DNA of 5,638 nt from Treponema sp. GTDB lineage: Bacteria > Spirochaetota > Spirochaetia > Treponematales > Breznakiellaceae. The notes below the pieces were generated by a model. It was not told the origin of the DNA, did no database searches, and saw only the letters and a list, made by a program, of their open reading frames with translations. Below, piece after piece: positions 1 through 5,599 of this stretch (position 1 is the first letter of the stretch; every line of letters starts with the position of its first letter). Where the stretch lies: contig JAISYA010000200.1 of NCBI GenBank assembly GCA_031270205.1, positions 1-5,638 on the forward strand. Direction: 5' to 3'. Made by a program: the position numbers and the translations under genes.

Positions 1-663
1 GAACCCGTCGTACAGCGTCCGCAGGGGGCTTCCCCCCGCGTCCTGGCTCACCGTCCGTCGCCCCAAGGCGTCGTAGGCGTAACGGCTCGTTGCGCGGTTT
101 TTCTCTACGTGGCTCGTTACTTCAGAATAGACCATCCGGTTCTGCCCGTTGTACTGGTATGCCGCTTCACGCCGTAACCCTTTTTCGCTCAACAGGTTCC
201 CGTCCTGGTCATAACTGTAGTCTATATCGCCTTTCTGTATCAACCGGTTTTCAGCGTCGTAAGTATAGGTTATCGTCCCCCAGGGCGTGGTCTTGGTCGC
301 CCGGTTCCCGTTCTTGTCATAGGTATAACTTTCCCGCCACACCATCTGATTCGCCGTTACGATGTTGCCCCGGGCAGCTCCCGCCCGGTTCAGTACATTC
401 CGTAGCGCCGTTACTTCACTCCCGTTAAAACTGTACCGTTCCCCGCTCCCTTTGTCTACCGTAAAAAATAACCCCGCTTCTTCCGCTTCCTTCCGGTCCT
501 CCGCCGCCTGCTCTGCCGTCCACGGATACAGTACCGTTGCAAGACGCGATTGCTGGTCATACTCGTATTTCGTTATCTTTCCCGTCTCGTCTACACTGTG
601 TGTCCTGTCTTTTGTGAGCCGCTCACTGTCTGTTGCGAGCGGATTTCCCCGTCTTTCACGGGT
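1..663 (-). pseudogene. RHS / YD-repeat protein fragment, 5'-truncated, running off the left edge
   Basis: Reading leftward from 663 there are 221 codons without a stop, continuing past the window edge. The translation has spaced YD-type repeats typical of RHS/teneurin-like proteins: YEYDQQSRL, YTYDKNGNR, YTYDAENRL, YSYDQDGNLL, YQYNGQNRM and, near the edge, YAYDALGRR followed by LYDGF. Such proteins are large secreted or surface shell proteins, often toxin carriers, and the repeats belong to the region before the variable C-terminus. The frame is closed upstream by TAA at 664-666. There is no ATG, GTG or TTG in roughly the first 100 codons, so no normal start exists here. The other two leftward frames also hit stops between about 590 and 665. 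I therefore read it as the 3' portion of a decayed or truncated rhs gene; a frameshift or rearrangement is possible. The gene is divergent from the hydrogenase operon. The YD-repeat identity is clear; calling it a pseudogene is inference. Confidence 0.7.
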
Positions 664-755
664 TTATATCCCCCGGTTGAACGTAAACGCCGATGCCCTG
701 GTAACCGTGAGCGAATTCCGAAACGCCTCATTTTGAAATGGCGGCGAAAAAATTC

Positions 756-784
756 TTGAATAAACCGGGCTGTAGTGGTAGTAT
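756..784 (+). promoter_or_regulatory. Candidate sigma-70 promoter of the hydrogenase operon
   Basis: TTGAAT at 756-761 (4 of 6 to the -35 consensus) is followed after 17 nt by TAGTAT at 779-784 (4 of 6 to the -10 consensus). Transcription would start near 790, giving a leader of under 30 nt before the ATG at 817. The match is moderate. Position, spacing and the lack of any other upstream gene on this strand support it. The -10 box lies inside the dyad at 776-805. Confidence 0.45.
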
Positions 785-805
785 GCTCACATTAGCATAC
801 CACCA
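776..805 (+). promoter_or_regulatory. Inverted repeat (possible operator) overlapping the -10 region
   Basis: The arms at 776-787 (TGGTAGTATGCT) and 794-805 (AGCATACCACCA) are complementary at 11 of 12 positions and separated by 6 nt; the inner 7 bp are perfect. The dyad covers the predicted -10 box and start point and ends 2 nt before the Shine-Dalgarno sequence. That position suits a repressor-binding operator. An RNA hairpin masking the ribosome site is less likely, because transcription would start inside the dyad. It does not match the Rex-type TTGTGA...TCACAA operator often found at redox-controlled genes. The regulator is unknown. Confidence 0.5.
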
Positions 806-816
806 TTGAGGAAACC

Positions 817-1296
817 ATGCGGGAACTGACCGAAGACGATGTGCTGAAAATAATGGAGCGTTACGGCAACAATCCCCGGCAGCTTATCGCGGCGCTTCTC
901 GACATTCAGGCCGCTTCCGGCGGGAACTATGTCGACCGGAAGTGGGCGGCGCTGGTCTCAAAAACGCTGGATCTGCCCCTTTCAAAAATCTACGACGCGC
1001 TGACTTTTTACGCCATGTTCAGTACCGAGCCGAGGGGCGAATACGTGATTGAAATTTGCCACAGTACGCCCTGTCATTTTACCGGAGCCGAAGAAGTGGT
1101 GAAATGGTTCGAGGCGGCGGCGGGGATCAAAACCGGTGAAACGAGCGCCGACGGCAGGATTACTTTGTCCCGCACGAGCTGCCTGGGGGCCTGCGACAGG
1201 GGGCCGGCGGTGAAAATCGGCGACGAGGTGTTCGGCGGCCTGACCGAGGAAAAGGCGATGGCGCTGGTCGAGCGCTGCCGGGAAGGGGGGCGTTGA
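817..1296 (+). CDS. hydC: NuoE-like [2Fe-2S] subunit of an NAD(H)-linked [FeFe]-hydrogenase complex (HydC/HndA type)
   Basis: This 159-residue cytoplasmic protein belongs to the 24-kDa NADH-dehydrogenase (thioredoxin-like ferredoxin) family and is of normal length for it. The N-terminal helical part (about residues 1-70) contains the family-like stretch LPLSKIYDALTFYAMF. The thioredoxin-like part carries the four [2Fe-2S] ligands, C81 and C86 (C-x4-C) and C122 and C126 (C-x3-C in SCLGACDRGP). In HydABC, Hnd and NuoEFG modules this subunit pairs with the NuoF-like flavoprotein and takes part in electron transfer between NAD(H) and the Fe-S chain. The ATG at 817 is preceded by GAGGA at 808-812. 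It is the first gene of the operon, and its TGA (1294-1296) overlaps the next gene's ATG by one base (TGATG), indicating translational coupling. Assignment to a hydrogenase rather than a formate dehydrogenase or complex I rests on the HydA-like gene two positions downstream. Confidence 0.93.
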   Translation: MRELTEDDVLKIMERYGNNPRQLIAALLDIQAASGGNYVDRKWAALVSKTLDLPLSKIYDALTFYAMFSTEPRGEYVIEICHSTPCHFTGAEEVVKWFEAAAGIKTGETSADGRITLSRTSCLGACDRGPAVKIGDEVFGGLTEEKAMALVERCREGGR

Positions 1297-2573
1297 TGCG
1301 GCCGGTGAAATTGAACGCGCTTATTACCGGGAACGTTGGCGGCGACCCGCTGTCGGCTGCGGAATACATCGCGCGCGGCGGTTTTGCCGCGCTCGAAAAA
1401 GCCGCGCGTCTTGAGCCTGAGGCCGTTATCGCCGAAATCAAAAAGGCCAAACTGCTTGGCCGGGGCGGCGCGGCGTACCCTGCGGGTAACAAGTGGGAAC
1501 ATCTGCTGCGTATTCCCGAACGGCCCAAATACATTGTCTGCAACGCCGACGAGGGCGAGCCGGGTACTTTTAAGGACCGGCTGATCCTGGACAAGCTGCC
1601 GATGAAGCTCCTTGAGGGGATCATCATAGCCGGCTTTGTGTTCAGGGCAAAAGCCGCGTACATTTATGTGCGGGGTGAATACCGCGGCATACAGAAGCGG
1701 CTTATCAAGGCGATTGAAAACGCCGGGGCCGCCGGTTTTGCCGGCAAAAATATTCTCGGCACGGGCTTCGATTTTGATATTCACGTTATATCCGGCGCGG
1801 GGGCTTATGTGTGCGGCGAAAATTCCGCCCTGCTCAACTCCACCGAAGGCACAGTCGGCAGGCCCCGCATCAAGCCGCCGCATCTTGCGGAAGCGGGCCT
1901 GTTCCTCTTGCCCACGCTGGTCAACAACGTCGAAACATTTGCCAATATCCCCGCCATTGTCGGCATGGGCGGCGAAGCGTACCTGCGAATCGGCCACCCG
2001 GACAGCGGCGGTACCAAGCTCGTCTGTCTTTCGGGCCATTCGCGGAACAGGGGCGTGTTTGAAATTCCCCTGGGCGGAGTAACGCTGCGGGAGGCTATTC
2101 ACGATCCGGAAATCGGCGGCGGCATCGCCGGAGGGAAGAACCTCAAGTTCTTCCACCTGGGCGGGCAGAGCGGCGCTATCGGCGGCCCCGATCAGCTGGA
2201 CACGGTATACAGTTACACCGATCTTAAAAAGGCGGGCCTCTCCGTAGGTTCCGGGGCCGTTGTGGTGATGGACGAAAGCGTTTCCATCATCGAGTATCTC
2301 AAGGGCGTTACGGAATTCTTTATTCACGAATCCTGCGGCAAGTGCGTTCCCTGCCGGGAGGGCAACCGGCAGGTTTACCACATTCTGCGCAAGCTTTCTT
2401 CTCCGGGCGCGGCCGCCGCCGGCGATTTGGACACGCTGCGCCGCCTTATCCGCGCGATGAGCGACGCCTCGTTCTGCGGTCTCGGTCAGACCGCCACGGC
2501 GGCACTGAACAGCGCGTGGAAGCATTTCAGGACGGAATTTGAAGCCAACGTCAGAAGCGCGGGCGCGACATAG
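1296..2573 (+). CDS. hydB: NuoF-like FMN/NAD(H)-binding diaphorase subunit (HydB/HndC type, short form)
   Basis: This 425-residue protein corresponds to the 51-kDa NADH-dehydrogenase subunit. Family motifs in order are: the FMN/NADH-site glycine-rich segment GRGGAAYPAG (55-64), NADEGEPGTFKDR (83-95), GAGAYVCGENSALL (167-180), VNNVET (209-214), and the C-terminal [4Fe-4S] site ESCGKCVPCR. The cluster ligands are C347, C350, C353 and C394, with the usual 41-residue step to the last Cys. It should oxidise or reduce NAD(P)(H) on FMN and pass electrons to HydC and HydA. The start is chosen at ATG 1296, which overlaps the hydC stop and sits 5 nt after GGAAGGGGGG (1281-1290); a TTG one codon earlier (1293) is also open but less likely. 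Many hydrogenase HydB/HndC proteins are about 600 residues, with an N-terminal [2Fe-2S] and a C-terminal two-[4Fe-4S] domain. Both are absent here, so the length is that of plain NuoF. Confidence 0.93.
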   Translation: MRPVKLNALITGNVGGDPLSAAEYIARGGFAALEKAARLEPEAVIAEIKKAKLLGRGGAAYPAGNKWEHLLRIPERPKYIVCNADEGEPGTFKDRLILDKLPMKLLEGIIIAGFVFRAKAAYIYVRGEYRGIQKRLIKAIENAGAAGFAGKNILGTGFDFDIHVISGAGAYVCGENSALLNSTEGTVGRPRIKPPHLAEAGLFLLPTLVNNVETFANIPAIVGMGGEAYLRIGHPDSGGTKLVCLSGHSRNRGVFEIPLGGVTLREAIHDPEIGGGIAGGKNLKFFHLGGQSGAIGGPDQLDTVYSYTDLKKAGLSVGSGAVVVMDESVSIIEYLKGVTEFFIHESCGKCVPCREGNRQVYHILRKLSSPGAAAAGDLDTLRRLIRAMSDASFCGLGQTATAALNSAWKHFRTEFEANVRSAGAT

Positions 2574-2582
2574 GAGATCGAA

Positions 2583-4136
2583 ATGAGCCGTCACAAACCC
2601 GGCCCCGGAAAAAACGTTACGCTGACCATTGACGGCCGTCCGGTAAGCGTGCCCGAAGGCACGACCATTCTGGAAGCCGCCCGGAAAGCCGGGGTCAATA
2701 TTCCCACGCTCTGCGACCATCCCGCCCTGGGCCGGCGGGCCGTCTGCCGCCTCTGCGTGGTGGAGTGCGACGGCGGCGGCAAGCTCAAGGCCGCCTGCGC
2801 CAACGATGTGTGGGAAGGGGCGAAGGTGGTCACCGGCAGCGCCCGCATTATGAGCGTCCGCAAGACGATTCTCGAACTGCTGCTGGCAAATCATCCCCAG
2901 GACTGCCTGAACTGTATCCGCGGCAAAAAATGCGAGCTGCAATCGCTGGCCGCGGCATTGGGCATCCGTTCCGCTCCGTTCCGCCGCGAGGCCGCGGACA
3001 ACAAGCCGCCTGAAATCGCCGCCGAAACCCTGGTGCGGGACATGGCCAAATGCGTCAAGTGCGGCCGCTGTGTTGAAGTCTGCCAGGAGCTCCAGACCGT
3101 GCGGGCCATTAACACTTCCCGCCGCGGCGTCAACTTTGAAATCTCCACCCCCTACGGAGAGGCCCTTGCCGCCGGCCCCTGCGTATATTGCGGCCAATGC
3201 GCGGCGGTCTGTCCGGTGGGCGCGATTTACGAATATGACCAGACAGGTGAAGTATGGGCGGCCCTCGGCAATGCGGAACGGTATGTGGCGGCGCAAGTCG
3301 CGCCGGCGCTGCGGACGGCCCTGAGCGGCGAACTCGGCCCGGAGCGGGGAACAATCACCACCGGGAAAATGGTGAGCGCCTTAAAACGCCTCGGCTTTGA
3401 CCGGGTCTTTGACGCCGGTTTTTCCGCCGGCGTAACCATTATGGAAGCGAGCCGCGAACTGCTTGACCGTATCAAAAACGGCGGCCGTCTCCCCATGATC
3501 GCCGCCTGTTCGCCCGGCCTGCTCAATTTTGCCGAAACCTTTTATCCCGACTTGTCGGAACACCTGTCCGCCTGCAAAAGCCCCCGGCAGTTCTTCGGCG
3601 CGCTCGTTAAAAGCTGGTGTCCCCAGGCTGCGGGCATCGATCCCGCGGCAATTACCCCGGTTTCCATCGCGCCCTGCCTCGCCAAAAAGTTTGAGGCGCG
3701 CCGGCGCGGCGCGGGCATTGTGCTGACCACGGGCGAGCTTGCCCGGATGATAAAACTGGCCGGCATTGATTTTACCAATCTGCCGGAAAGTCCTTTTGAC
3801 AGGCCGATGGGCGATTTTCCTCCTCCGGGAGCGGGAGACGGCGCTGCAGGCGCTCTTACAGAAGCGGCGCTGCGCACGGTTTACGAGGCGTTTACCGGAG
3901 AGACGCTCGCCGCGGTAGATTTTATGGAACTGCCGGGAGGGGGTATCAAACAGGCGGAAATTGACCTGAAGGGAACCAAAGTGAAAGCGCTTGTTGCGGG
4001 CGGCCTTGCCAACGTCCGCGCGATCTTGGACTTGATCCGCGCGGGCGAATGCGGCGCGGCCTTTGTGGAAATCCTGAGCTGCCCCGGCGGCTGCGAAACC
4101 CCGCCGGTACGAACACGCCGCTACGAAAAAGATTGA
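2583..4136 (+). CDS. hydA: [FeFe]-hydrogenase-like large subunit HydA with complete N-terminal Fe-S relay but divergent H-cluster domain
   Basis: This 517-residue protein has an M3-type layout. The NuoG-like [2Fe-2S] domain has C44, C55, C58 and C72. The His-Cys3 [4Fe-4S] site has H104, C108, C111 and C117. A two-[4Fe-4S] ferredoxin has C157/160/163/167 and C200/203/206/210. The large-subunit H-cluster domain spans about 230-504. Its signature loops are present but altered: L1 is AACSPGL (C309, S310) instead of TSCCPxW, L2 is APCLAKKFE (C365, K368, E371) instead of MPCxxKxxE, and L3 is EILSCPGGC (C500, C504). Translation ends 13 residues after C504, lacking GGGQP and the usual C-terminal tail. 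L1-L2 spacing is exactly canonical, so the frame is sound. AGGAG (2572-2576) overlaps the hydB stop and gives a 6-nt spacer to the ATG. The protein is cytoplasmic with no signal peptide. Membership of the family is certain; H2 activity is not. HydE, HydF and HydG maturases are not in this window. Confidence 0.9.
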   Translation: MSRHKPGPGKNVTLTIDGRPVSVPEGTTILEAARKAGVNIPTLCDHPALGRRAVCRLCVVECDGGGKLKAACANDVWEGAKVVTGSARIMSVRKTILELLLANHPQDCLNCIRGKKCELQSLAAALGIRSAPFRREAADNKPPEIAAETLVRDMAKCVKCGRCVEVCQELQTVRAINTSRRGVNFEISTPYGEALAAGPCVYCGQCAAVCPVGAIYEYDQTGEVWAALGNAERYVAAQVAPALRTALSGELGPERGTITTGKMVSALKRLGFDRVFDAGFSAGVTIMEASRELLDRIKNGGRLPMIAACSPGLLNFAETFYPDLSEHLSACKSPRQFFGALVKSWCPQAAGIDPAAITPVSIAPCLAKKFEARRRGAGIVLTTGELARMIKLAGIDFTNLPESPFDRPMGDFPPPGAGDGAAGALTEAALRTVYEAFTGETLAAVDFMELPGGGIKQAEIDLKGTKVKALVAGGLANVRAILDLIRAGECGAAFVEILSCPGGCETPPVRTRRYEKD

Positions 4137-4160
4137 CAAACGCTCAGTCTGGTATATACT
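4133..4160 (+). promoter_or_regulatory. Strong sigma-70 promoter overlapping the hydA stop codon
   Basis: A perfect TTGACA (4133-4138) is followed after 16 nt by TATACT (4155-4160, 5 of 6 to consensus). The -35 box includes the hydA TGA. The predicted start, near 4167, falls within a few bases of the left end of the palindromic element at 4170-4244, so the message would begin with that hairpin. It gives the aldo/keto reductase gene a leader of about 147 nt. It is the best promoter match I found in the window. Read-through from the hydrogenase operon is also possible, since no U-tract terminator separates the two. Confidence 0.7.
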
Positions 4161-4169
4161 TGCATAAGT

Positions 4170-4244
4170 GAGGCTGTTCCAAAACCGTGCCCCCGGCTAT
4201 GCCGGGAACGTGAGCGCACAGTCAATTAGTTTTGGAACAGGCTC
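4170..4244 (+). repeat. 75-bp palindromic repeat element, copy 1 (MITE/REP-like)
   Basis: The terminal 16-bp arms at 4170-4185 and 4229-4244 (GTTTTGGAACAGGCTC) are inverted repeats with one mismatch. Inside lies a perfect 6-bp hairpin CCCGGC-TAT-GCCGGG (4192-4206). The reverse complement of this element recurs at 5523-5597 with 73 of 75 bases identical, and the 43-bp centre is identical. The 4-bp AAGT flanks it on both sides (4166-4169 and 4245-4248), compatible with a target-site duplication. It contains no coding sequence. Its size, terminal inverted repeats and repetition fit a non-autonomous element mobilised by a transposase elsewhere; a REP-like element or a structured RNA is the alternative. 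There is no U-tract after the stem, so it is not a typical terminator. Confidence 0.85.
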
Positions 4245-4313
4245 AAGTAATTCTCGTAATTCCGAAGCGTTTGGTTTTGGAATTGGTTTTATATCTTTTT
4301 TTAAGGAGTGTTT

Positions 4314-5285
4314 ATGAAGTACCGAAAATTCGGAAACAGCGGTATTGACGTGTCGGCGGTGGGGCTGGGAACCTGGCCGCTGGGGAATGATTTTTTTGGT
4401 GAGGTTGATGAAAGCGCCGGTATCGCGGTCATTCAGAAGGCGCTTGACATCGGTATCAACCTGATTGACACATCCCCGGCCTACGGACAGGCCTACGAAG
4501 CTGAAATCACCGTGGGCAAGGCGCTCAAGGGCCGCCGTGACAAGGCGGTTGTTTCGACCAAATGCGGCGTCCATCGGGTGCTGGGCGCCGGTAATTACGC
4601 CATTAAGGGGGGGTATACCCGCTGTCTGGCCCCCGACGCCGTTTCCGCGGAGCTGGAAAATTCCCTTAAACGGCTGGGAACGGATTATATCGACATTTAT
4701 TTTGTCCACTGGCCCGATTTGAATAACGGCAACGATGGGGCGCTCGAATTGCTGGCCAAATGGAAAAAAGAAGGCAAGATACGCGCCGGCGCGGTTTCCA
4801 ATTTCAGCGTCGAGCAGATCAAAAACGCCGTTGCCAAAGGGGGGATCAGCGGAATTCAGCCCCAGTTGAGTCTTTTTGCCCAGGGCAGCGTCAATGACGG
4901 GGTGATTCCCTTTGCGGCGGACAATAACCTGGGGATTATGACCTACGGTTCCCTGAACGGCGGCATTTTGACCGGCGCTTTTAAGGAGCCGCCCAAGTCC
5001 GGCCCCAAAGAACTGCGGAGCGGTTTTTACGACTCCTTTTCCCCGGCGAAATGGGAAAAATGCAACAAAGTTGTTGATACCCTGCGGGAAGTCGCCGCCG
5101 GCCGGGACGTTTCAGTGGCCGAAGTCGCGATCAACTGGGTATTGGCCCAGAAAGGGATCAGCACTGCGCTTATCGGAACCACGAAGCCTGAAAACCTGGT
5201 TAAGAACGCCGCCGCCGCGGATTGGGAACTTTCCGCCGGCGAACTGGCCAGGATAAACGACAGCTGCAAAAAGAACCTGGGGTAG
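4314..5285 (+). CDS. Aldo/keto reductase family oxidoreductase
   Basis: This 323-residue protein has the length and motif order of a cytoplasmic AKR (TIM-barrel) NAD(P)H-dependent oxidoreductase. The N-terminus (KYRKFGNSGIDVSAVGLGTW) is the usual AKR opening. The catalytic tetrad is visible as D52 and Y57 in IDTSPAYG, K83 in STKCG and H132 in FVHWPD. A late segment, ALIGTTKPENLVKN, matches the cofactor-phosphate-binding part of the family. These enzymes interconvert carbonyls and alcohols; the substrate cannot be told from sequence. I chose ATG 4314 because AAGGAG (4303-4308) lies 5 nt upstream; the in-frame GTG at 4308 overlaps that ribosome site. The gene has its own strong promoter at 4133-4160 and lies between two inverted copies of the 75-bp repeat. 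No functional link to the hydrogenase is shown. A shared NAD(P)H pool is only conjecture. Confidence 0.95.
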   Translation: MKYRKFGNSGIDVSAVGLGTWPLGNDFFGEVDESAGIAVIQKALDIGINLIDTSPAYGQAYEAEITVGKALKGRRDKAVVSTKCGVHRVLGAGNYAIKGGYTRCLAPDAVSAELENSLKRLGTDYIDIYFVHWPDLNNGNDGALELLAKWKKEGKIRAGAVSNFSVEQIKNAVAKGGISGIQPQLSLFAQGSVNDGVIPFAADNNLGIMTYGSLNGGILTGAFKEPPKSGPKELRSGFYDSFSPAKWEKCNKVVDTLREVAAGRDVSVAEVAINWVLAQKGISTALIGTTKPENLVKNAAAADWELSAGELARINDSCKKNLG

Positions 5286-5522
5286 CGGTCTAAGCAATAC
5301 CACGGCCCTTCGGCTTCGTTCAGGCGCCCAGGGGCCGAAGGGCAGCGCCATTGCATTTTTGCCCTTACAATGGCCTAAAACCGGCGTGTCGTGAAGAAAA
5401 ACCAGGCGCAGGCACAACCATAGCCTGGGCGGGACTCGAAGCGCGGCAAGGAAGGGCAAGCGGGGGCTTATGTCGCTTTTTTCTCCGAATTTTGATGAAA
5501 AATTTGATTTTTTTTGTCGATT
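5286..5522. other. Non-coding stretch with several hairpins, no gene seen
   Basis: Between the reductase stop and repeat copy 2 I see no credible gene on either strand. Apart from the 10-bp palindrome at 5305-5343, it holds GCCATTG/CAATGGC (5347-5353 with 5368-5374, perfect 7 bp) and CCAGGC/GCCTGG (5402-5407 with 5423-5428, perfect 6 bp). From about 5475 it becomes AT-rich with runs of T. None of the hairpins is directly followed by a clear U-tract. Reading frames on the minus strand here are antisense continuations through the reductase gene and look spurious. Confidence 0.6.
5305..5343. repeat. REP-like palindrome downstream of the reductase gene
   Basis: The perfect 10-bp arms GCCCTTCGGC (5305-5314) and GCCGAAGGGC (5334-5343) enclose a 19-nt loop containing CTTCGTTCAGG-type sequence. 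The CCTTCGGCTTCG...CAGG pattern resembles, from memory, widely dispersed intergenic palindromic repeats. Only one copy is in the window, so its repetitive nature cannot be shown here. It could also serve as a 3' mRNA-stabilising hairpin for the reductase transcript, 19 nt after the stop. Confidence 0.5.
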
Positions 5523-5597
5523 GAGCCTGTTCCAAAACTAATTGACTGTGCGCTCACGTTCCCGGCATAGCCGGGGGCACGGTTTTGGACCAGGCTC
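5523..5597 (-). repeat. 75-bp palindromic repeat element, copy 2, inverted relative to copy 1
   Basis: The arms are GAGCCTGTTCCAAAAC (5523-5538) and GTTTTGGACCAGGCTC (5582-5597), with one mismatch between them. The internal hairpin is at 5561-5575. Its reverse complement differs from copy 1 at only two positions, both in one terminal arm. Flanking bases share only TT (5521-5522 and 5598-5599), so a 4-bp duplication like that at copy 1 is not seen. Together the two copies bracket a unit of about 1.43 kb containing the aldo/keto reductase. Confidence 0.85.
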
Positions 5598-5599
5598 TT

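Noticed and set aside
591..731. 46-codon minus-strand frame starting at ATG 731
   Set aside because: It has no ribosome site and no recognisable motif, and overlaps the YD-repeat frame; considered as a possible start for the rhs fragment, but it ends in TAG at 591-593 and is in a different frame.
90..736. Plus-strand open frames over the left region
   Set aside because: They are antisense to the YD-repeat coding sequence and give low-complexity Arg/Ser/Pro-rich products without motifs.
1074..3296. Very long open frame (740 codons) on the minus strand
   Set aside because: It lies antisense to hydC, hydB and hydA, whose translations carry complete Fe-S and flavin motifs. Codon bias in GC-rich genes commonly leaves the opposite strand free of stops, and its product shows no family resemblance.
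4170..4244. Palindrome as terminator of the hydrogenase operon
   Set aside because: The stem is strong, but no run of T follows it in the + direction (the sequence continues AAGTAATTC), and the same sequence recurs downstream as a repeat.
4308..4313. GTG at 4308 as start of the aldo/keto reductase
   Set aside because: The GTG overlaps the AAGGAG ribosome site, which is correctly spaced for ATG 4314; the ATG start also gives the normal AKR N-terminus.
5027..5459. Minus-strand frames spanning the reductase 3' end and the region after it
   Set aside because: They are mostly antisense to the aldo/keto reductase, with no motif and no ribosome site; their downstream part comes from the palindromic sequence.
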